From positions 64,001 through 100,564 of the forward strand of contig NMRA01000058.1 in NCBI GenBank assembly GCA_002633005.1: a stretch of 36,564 nucleotides of DNA. The letters run 5' to 3'. The DNA is from Phoronis australis. Its lineage: Eukaryota; Phoronida; Phoronidae. Position 1 is the stretch's first letter. Each line of letters begins with the position of its first letter. Under the pieces are notes generated by a model. It saw only the letters and a program-made list of their open reading frames with translations. It had not been told where the DNA came from and did no database searches. Below, piece after piece: positions 12,501 through 21,500 of the stretch. The translations under genes and the position numbers were made by a program.

Positions 12501-15500
12501 AATGACGTCAGAGATTCAAATACAGTCTGTTCAGCAATTCACAACATGCTTACTGGTGTCAGCTAATCGCTTGAATTCATCGTTTTTCACCGTTAAATCA
12601 TCAAAATTCGATGTAAAACCATTACTATTACATCAAGTAATAGAACAGACGTGTTATTTTATTTCGCTCTTATGGTTTTTTATGCGCCCACATATAAATA
12701 TGTGGGCGCATATTGCCGTCATCTCTGTCTGGGCGTCTGGCATCCGGCGTCTGCAGCTGTATCTCCTAAACCCCTCACAGGATCTTGATGAGATTTGGCA
12801 GATGTATTCCTCTGAAGCTGATGACGGAGGACGATTGAATTTGGACGTCTCCGACTACCGGTGTACCCCCTAGTGGCAATTTTAGTTTTTTACACTTACC
12901 TCTGTATCTTCGGATGTTCTCACCGGATTTTCATAAAATTTGGCAGTTAGGCATCTATTAGTGAGATGATGCTATCCTCCCGTTTTCGGACGGGTTCGAG
13001 GTACTTACGCCACCTAGTGGCCATTTTTACTGTTTTTGAGTCTGTTTTTTGGCGTCCACCGTTCTATCAACCAAACCGCTCTAAGGATGATTTTGAAAAT
13101 ATATATGAAGTTACTGTGAAGAGAGCGACTGACAATGATTTTCCGATGACTTCGACAACTGTGGCACCTCGTAGTGGCAGTTTTGTTTGTTTTGTGCCCA
13201 TGGCTGTATCTCCTAAACCCCTCACAGGATCTTAATGAGATTTGACAAATGTGTTCCTTGATAACTGGCTTTCAGTTACCTTAATGATATTCCCTGGCAA
13301 GTAGTGTATCACTGAATGATACTAAATTATGATTTTGTGAAAATATGTTATTTGAACGATTTGTTTTTCTTTAAATGTTTTTTCCAGTGGTAATGTGTTC
13401 TTTGTTTTATGGAATTTATGTATTGCCTTTGTGGGGTCACGTAAGTTGAATGGATGGCATTTCTGTCAGATTCTCCTCAAAACCTATAACTTTTGAAAAT
13501 CTTGGCTCTCTGTTAGGAACTCATAATTCACTAGATGGCACTAATAAAAACGTTCTCATCTTGCTGAAGTGCATGTATTCAGGTCACACTGTCAGTTCTA
13601 GTGAACAGCTTTCTATTCTCAGTTGCGCCAGATTATTAAAAGAATGTCCTTTTTTCAGCTTTCTGTTCTCAGTCTAGTCAGATAATAAAAGAGTCCCATT
13701 TCTTCAATTGGTACCAGCTTGTGACAGTCTTGATTATTGATATCACAATGTTGTGTTTTCAGACAAGGCTGAAAGTAACACCATCAATGCAGTAGCCTTC
13801 CTTGGTCACTCAGATGTGATTACGGCCAACAGCAGTGGTCAGTTGAAGGTCTGGGACTTCCGGCAGCCACAAGACGAACCCAGTAAAATCTTTTTGTTGT
13901 GAGTATGGATGGATAGGTTTATCATGCTCTCCACATGCAGGGTTGAAGTGACAAACAAAGAACTCAATTATTTTCTCCTTTAATACATGTATGTGTGGGT
14001 ATTCTAAATGTATGAGGTATTTTGCGCCACCTGGTGGCCATTTTTGATGTTTTCAAATCTTGTTTTTGGCGTCCAGCCCTCCATCAACCAAATCATTCTA
14101 GGGATGGTTTTGAAAATTGGCATATATGTTTTCAGTGTGAAGAGGACAGGACATTTGATGAGGGCTACTGACTATTGTGGTGCCTCCTAGTGGTAGTTTT
14201 GTTTTGTTTTGCGCCCATAGCTGTATCTCCCAAACCCACTGCAGGATCTTTATTAAATTTAGTAAGTGAATTTATATGAAAATAATAGACGACGACTTTC
14301 AGGCGGATGGAACGGACACTATGCCCACAAGTGGCAATTTCATTTTGGTCTGTTTTCCTCTATTTCTCTGAAGTTCCTTGACAGATTTTTGTGAAATATG
14401 GCATGTTCCCATTTTTGGATGGATTGTACGTTTTTGCGCCATCGAGTGGCCATTTGTATAATACAAATAAATAACCCTAAAAGCACACCATTTGCGATGC
14501 ATTCGTGGACGCATTTCAATGCTCCGCGTTGCTCTTGTCGATATTTTCGCAAGTTCAATTGTCAGGATATTCTAACTGGATAGAAATTTTACCCAATTAT
14601 TTTGATATTGCGTGTTGGTTATTATGTTTATCCTGTTTACTAGAGCTAGGTTACTCCCCGTAAAACATGCTTAGCCCAGTCCTCAAAGTCGGCCATGTTA
14701 TTCAGTTATTCCGTAACGAATCTCACTTCCCAATTATCGACAAATCTGAAATGGCAGGCCCAGTTCGTGACAAGTGAGAATTTTTATGCATTTTTTGCCT
14801 ATGGATTTCATTAGGATTCAGCTGTAGGTACTGCTGGCTTTGTTATAACATGTTCTAACAGTCTAATAATGAGGCTTAAAAATGTGCTAATCAGTCTTAT
14901 TTTTTTGTCTATAGGACGGGTGACCGCGTACCTCTGCACTGCCTGGATAAACACCCAAATCAGCCTCATATTGTTGCCACTGGAGGTCAGGATGGTATGC
15001 TGTGCATCTGGGACATGCGGCAAGACAAGTTCCCCATCACGCTGATGGAAGCTCACGCGGCTGACAGTAAGATGTTCTGATGTTCTGCATAGTCTGTGCA
15101 TTTCATGATAAATGCTGTATTTTCACTAAGTCTTGATGCAAAAAAACAAGAAATGGGCTAATTAACTCTGATGAATTTTAATTTTTTCTTTTTCACATAA
15201 TAACAAAATGGTTTCTGCTATCAAAAAGGAATTTAAAGATCGCTTCTGAACAATATGAAGGGCCTCCATTCTGAAACAGCTGACCAACCTTGTCAAAATG
15301 GATATCCCTTCACTCTCTTTATGCACCCACTTATTTATATGTGGGTGCACTTTGTCGTCATTTTCTGAGTGACCAGTGTCCACTTCTGTGTATCTTATTG
15401 AAATTTGGTAGATGTGTTCTTAAGAAGGTCACGACAAATGGCTACGAATTTCGGACTGACACGACTACTGCTGTGTCCCTAGTGGCAACTTTAGTTTTTA

Positions 15501-18500
15501 TGCACCCACTCGATTCTGGAAACTTTTGAAAATGCATACTTAATTTCGTTACACAAATATGCTTTCTGTTCAGACGTACATGCACAATGGAGGCACTGAA
15601 TGCCTCAAACCAACTCTTTAAAGGAGAATGTCGATTTAATTAGTCTTTTTTACCGTCTTATTCGGTCTATATCCACATCGCCTCTTACATGGTCGACTTC
15701 ACCTTGCCGAGAGATGTCGTTTTAACCTGTGAGGAAGGTGGAAAATGACGCAGCGACGTCAGTGGTTCATCTGCAGAGTGAATGCCGCTATATTGCGGTG
15801 CATTGTTCCCGCTTGTCCGAACTATGAAGCTGAGAAGAAAGCGGGTATATCATTTTTCAACTTCCTCGAGAACCCGAAATGCTTAGGAAGTGGCTCGCGG
15901 TATTGAAGAATGAAACGTATGCTGTTAATAGCAAGTATGAGGCCGTAAAACATCTCTGTGTCCGTGGCCGGCATTTCGTTGACAGTGATTTCTTTGACGA
16001 ATTCCGGCTTACCAAAGAACTATCCATACGTTCCGTTGCCTGTGCATGTTCACGGCGCCCCTCTAGCATTTCTTGATTAGCGTGTTCCGGTTCGAACTGA
16101 TATCCTGTGAAACCTAACGATCTGACCCGTGAAGTCTTTGTCGGATGAGCTCTTGACTATTGGTGCCGGGCGAGTTAACATGTAACGGTTTATTATTCTG
16201 CGTTCTGTTTCAAAATGAATTATTCTCATCCTAACCAATGCTTATATGAAAATGAAGCAAAGTCTTGCTCATTAGATACAATTTGTAGTGCCTTGGGGTG
16301 CTCGTGAGTGCAAATGTTTTGAGAAGCAAGCAATGAATAAACCACTGTGTTACTGGCTTTTGATGCCGGCAACAAAGGTAATTGAGGCACCGAGGCCATG
16401 TGAGTCCATGCTAATTCAGTGTTGGCTGACAGAAAGCTGTTGTCATAGTGAAACAATTGCTCGATATCATGCTATGGTCACATGTTAGGGGAATCTTTAT
16501 TTAGAAATACAAATGCATTATTCAAATCATTGTTACTGTACAACCTTTACCCTGACAGTCAGTGAAAGTGGAACCCAACTTCGCGGATTCGTAGATTTTC
16601 AGTTTCGTGGCCAATTCACATAAGTAATTACGTGCACATTATTTCTTCTGCTCACTATTTTAGTCTGGAAGTTTAGTTTCCAACTCAAGCTGGTTTCATG
16701 TTTGTGCCAGTCCCGGCGTCCACAACGGGCCTCATCGGGTTGCGAGCCACTGGCTGGGCGGAGTCAGTCCAGCCACGACGCCTGGCCTTGTGATCGGGTT
16801 CTGAGCCACTGAACGGGATAATGAGCGTTTTGTGTGTTTAGAACTAAAAAAATCAAGTATAAACAACCCAGATGTAGGTTCTCCTGTCTGTGTTTCACGG
16901 AAGAATACTTCACATTTATCTCCGAAGAGACCCCAAACTCCTGCTACGGACCTTGGTAAATTGGCCTGCCGAACTTTTTAGGTTACAGTGTGTCCAAATA
17001 CCAGTAAATCCGTTACAGCGAAATAAAACAACACATTTTTATGAGAACTCAATGTATTTTTAAGGGTTTTACATCAAAGTTTGATGATTTATTGGTGTAA
17101 AACAATGAATTCAAGCGATAAGCTGACACCACTAACCCGTATTGTGAACTGCTGAACAGACTGCGTGTGAAACCAATTACGTCATTGGATAATTTCAACA
17201 CCTCTGTCTGCCGTCAGGTGTCAGGTAACGCAACCGAATATGCCATTATAGGTCTGCAATCAAGGTCTACTGTAAGAGTCGGCAGGGCGGTGGGCTTACG
17301 AGTCGGCAGTTTGGTGGTCTGCCAATCGACTAAAAATTAGTCGACCATTTGTTGACTCCTTGCCAACCACTCTGACAAAAATGTGTGGCGTGCTGAATGT
17401 AAATTTTAAATTTTAATAATACCCGTCATAGTATCATGTGAATTTACATTACAGCTAAAGGAATGGACCCCCGATCGGATTGTTTTTAAATAATTCAGCC
17501 ACCTCTGTGTATTTTAATTATGTTTGCAAAGTTTCACCTAATTTCCATTTTGCTTTCAGTGCTGGACATAAAGTTTCACCCGCTGTCACCCAACAACCTG
17601 TTCACATGTTCTCAAGATGGCTCTGTATGGCACTGGGATGGCTCAAGTGTGGGTTCATCTTCTCTTGGTGAGTTCTAATCATCTCCATGTATTTATTGTG
17701 CCAACACTTGTAGGCCCAACATTCTACATCTTCCAAAATAAGTGAAGGCAGACTCAAGACTTTCTGACACTGCAGAAGAGCTGCCGACTGGACTTATCCA
17801 CTGCAGTATTTTGCGAAGGAGCTCTTCTGATGTGTTGTTTGGGGGTAGAGTTTTAAGGATGGTATCTAAAGAACCAATTGACGGGTTTCAATGAAACTTA
17901 CCTTGTGGTACGTGATAACCATATGCTGGCACCACACTCCTAGACATCATTGTCCAAGCAAGCCAACAAATGGGACTGAGTCTAAATGCCAAGAAAACAG
18001 AATTTAACAATCATTTTATGGTAATAACAAGGAAACAATATGTCCCCGATGCAATGTCACAGTCAATGGGAAAGCATTAACACAAGTGGATAATTTGAAA
18101 TACCTCGGAACCATGATCTCGGCAGATGGAAAATGCCTTGACTCCTTTGATGTGGTTGGAGTTGAAGTCGAGGTATTGTCCTGTGTGGGTTTTCTTATAG
18201 TAGACTGACGTTGTTAACTGTCCTTCAACACGAGTCACTGGTATGTCTAGGAATGAGAGACTGTTATTTGTCTCTTCTTCCATTGTGAATCTAATTGTAG
18301 GTGCTATGTTGTTCAGTTTTTCTCCGAGTCATGGCTGAATATTGTGGATGTGTCATCAACCTAATTTGTTCAAGGGGGGCGCTTATTGTGACCCAAGGCG
18401 GTTGAAACGGGAGAAATCGGAAGCTACGATTCATCATATTTACACTTTGTGATGTATCTGTAACCTATGACAGACTTTCTACATAGGGCATTGCTATCAA

Positions 18501-21500
18501 ACTTTGCTGTTAAATTATGATCATTTTACAGAAAATTGTGCTGAAATCTCAGGGCGAAAACTCGCCGATTGACTGCCTCGCAATCGTCGATATGACGACT
18601 TTTGAATTACAGTTTTGACTCAACAAGAGAAAATCTCTGGACGAACACCTGTTGTTGTCATCTGACGTTTATTTTGAAGTTCGTCTGCGTATTGTGTGAG
18701 TGAGCGAGCACATGCGTGTCATTGGAGTTTATTTTCCAGAGTACACGTAATGCAACGATCTAGAGCTAAAGAAATCAACACAAGCAGTAAAGCCGAATGT
18801 GTTTTATTTAGCATTTGTTGAGATCTCATCTGTTAAAAAATGTTCAAGAATTGTCTCGGTCAGTCGCCTGAGTGACTGGATGTTTGACAGTCTGATAGTT
18901 ATTTTCCGGGAGATTCAGGGGGGGTTGTAAGGGTGCGGAAATGTTCGCTACCAGTGGGTTATTTTGACTTTCAAAACACAAGTTATTATTGATTAAATAA
19001 TTCCTCCAAAAAATATGCAAATGTTTTTTATGTGCCCACATATTTATATGTGGTCGCATATTGCCCTCACCTCTGTCTGTACGGGCGTCTGTTGTCCGGT
19101 GTCCGCAGCTGTATCTCCTAAACCCCCCACAGGATCTTGATGAGATTTGGCAGCTATGTTCCTGTGAAGCTCACAAGCGATGACTACGAATTTCGGACCT
19201 CTCTAACTACTGGTGTGCCCACTAGTGGCAATTTTTTTACACTTACCTCTGTATCTTCGGAAGTCTTCAACGTATTTTCATAAAATTTGGAATATAGGCA
19301 TCTATTAGTGAGATGAAACTTCTCTTGTTTTCGGATGGATTCGACGTAGTTTGTGCCATCTAGTGGCCCATTCTTACTGTTTTCGTGTCTGTTTTTTGGC
19401 GTCCACCCCTCTATCAACCAAACCGCTCTAATGATGATTGTAAAAAGTGGCATATATATTCTTACCATCAAGAGGATGGCTGACAATGATTTTCCGATGA
19501 CTTCGACTACTGTGGCACCTCCCTGTGGCAGTTTTGTTTTTTTTGTGCCCATGGCTGTATCTCCTATACCGTTTGCAGGATCTTTACTAAATTAAGCAAG
19601 TGTGTTTATGTGATGGTGGCAACGGACAGTGACGACTTTCGCCTGGAATCAAGTAACTGGTGCGCCCCCTAGTGACAGTTTTAGTTTTTTACGTTTACCT
19701 TTGTACCTTCAAAGGTCCTCAACGTATTTTCGTAAAATATTAGTATAGGCATCTATTGGTGAGATGGCACTATCCTCCCGTTTTCGGATGCATTCTAGGT
19801 ATTTTGCGCCACCTAGTGGCCATTTTTACTGTTTTCGAGTCTGAACTTCTATGTCCACCGCTCTATCGACCAAACCATTCTAAGAATGATTTTGAAAATT
19901 GGCGCGTACTCAGTGTGAGGAGGTTGGTTATACTGACAACTTTGGTTACTGTGGCACCTCCTAGTGATGATTTTGTTTTGTTTTGTTTTTTTTTTTTGTT
20001 TTGTGGCCGTAGCTGTATCTCCTAAACCCAATGCAGGATCTTTATAAATTTAGTAAGTGTATTTATATGAAGCTTACAATAGACGACGAGTTTGAGGCGG
20101 ACGCTGCGCCCCCTAGTGGCAATTTCATTTTTTCCGCTTTCCTTTGCTTCTCTGAAGTTTCTTGACGGATTTTTAGGAAATTTATTGGTTAACGGCTTTC
20201 TATTAAAGAACCGATGACATGCTCCATTTTCAGATGGAGTAGACGTGTTGCGCCATCTAGTGGCAATTTTCTTGATCGAAATGAACAACTCTCGAAGCAC
20301 ATTGTTTGCGGTGTATTCGTGGGCGCATTTCAATGCTCTGCGTTAGAAACTGTCGGAAATTAGTGCCAATATTCATTTCTTGCCGATGCTATGCTACCCG
20401 TTTCATGAATGAATAGTTCCCAACTAATGTCTTTGATGACAGGTACATCTTTGTAGCGCGAGCTTCCTGGCCTCGTGCTTTTAACTCTGGCCAAGTTTTT
20501 TATTAGTCTTCGAATGATTTGTAGTTTTCATGTGTACAAAGAAATTCCTGTTGAGGGCGGGAAATATCTACAATACAATCCCATTGACAAGTACAGTACG
20601 TCTGTTCTGAAATAGTAGTACACATTCCTCGCAAGATCAGCAAAACTTGCGTGTTCATTTTGAGGCATGGCAGAAGTTTGAAGTGTATAGTCACGGCTAA
20701 ATACTGACATAGCGGCGAGGCTCGTGGTCTACAAATTCTGCCCAGAATGATTTTTTCAGGACTGTCAGATATTTTTGGTAAATTGAACTGTAGAATTTTA
20801 GGACTGTAGGTAAGGCATTTGGGCGCTTATTTTAGAAAAGTCTGAAAATGCGTTGGGGGCACTTATAGGGGTATGGGCGGTTATTAGGGCAAATACGGTA
20901 ACTGTGAACTATAAATACACTATATATACAAATGAATCATGAGATATTACTAATAAAACAAAATAATGAAGACTTTTCGAGCAAGCGATAGCACATTCAG
21001 TTACAATTATAAAATGGCGGCATTCAGGACAAGTTCCTTAACTGACTAGCCGGAAATGTGGGTACGGAAATAACTGATGACAGCCGGTAATTATCTGCTC
21101 ACAGAGAAGGATCAAATACCGGCAGGTAAAAGAACGCTTGTGGCTTGAAAAGGCAAAAGAATATAATGACAAGGTATTGAAAAAAAGGTTTTATTTATTG
21201 AGTATTTTCGGATACTGGAGCCACATTGGCATTTTAAGATAAGGACTTTGAAGGTTCATGATAACAATTACCAAGCACCGTTTGATTTTCGGGCTAATTC
21301 AACTACTGCATCTGTCAACATCGCTGCATTAATCTTGCTTACATCACTGGAGCACCAATCTTCAGAATCATTAGTATTGCCTGTGTTGCAGACAATTCTA
21401 ATACTGTCTGAGATATGTAGAACAAGCATAGGACAAAAGGTCATTGATCCTTTTTTCATTTACCTTTTTTAATGGAATTTGTCTCATTGTGTCCCAACAG

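Noticed and set aside
12502-13235. Open frames of 123 and 89 codons
   Set aside because: They run through the dispersed repeat and the TGCGCCCAC-family element. Similar frames recur in other copies with the same non-coding phrases.
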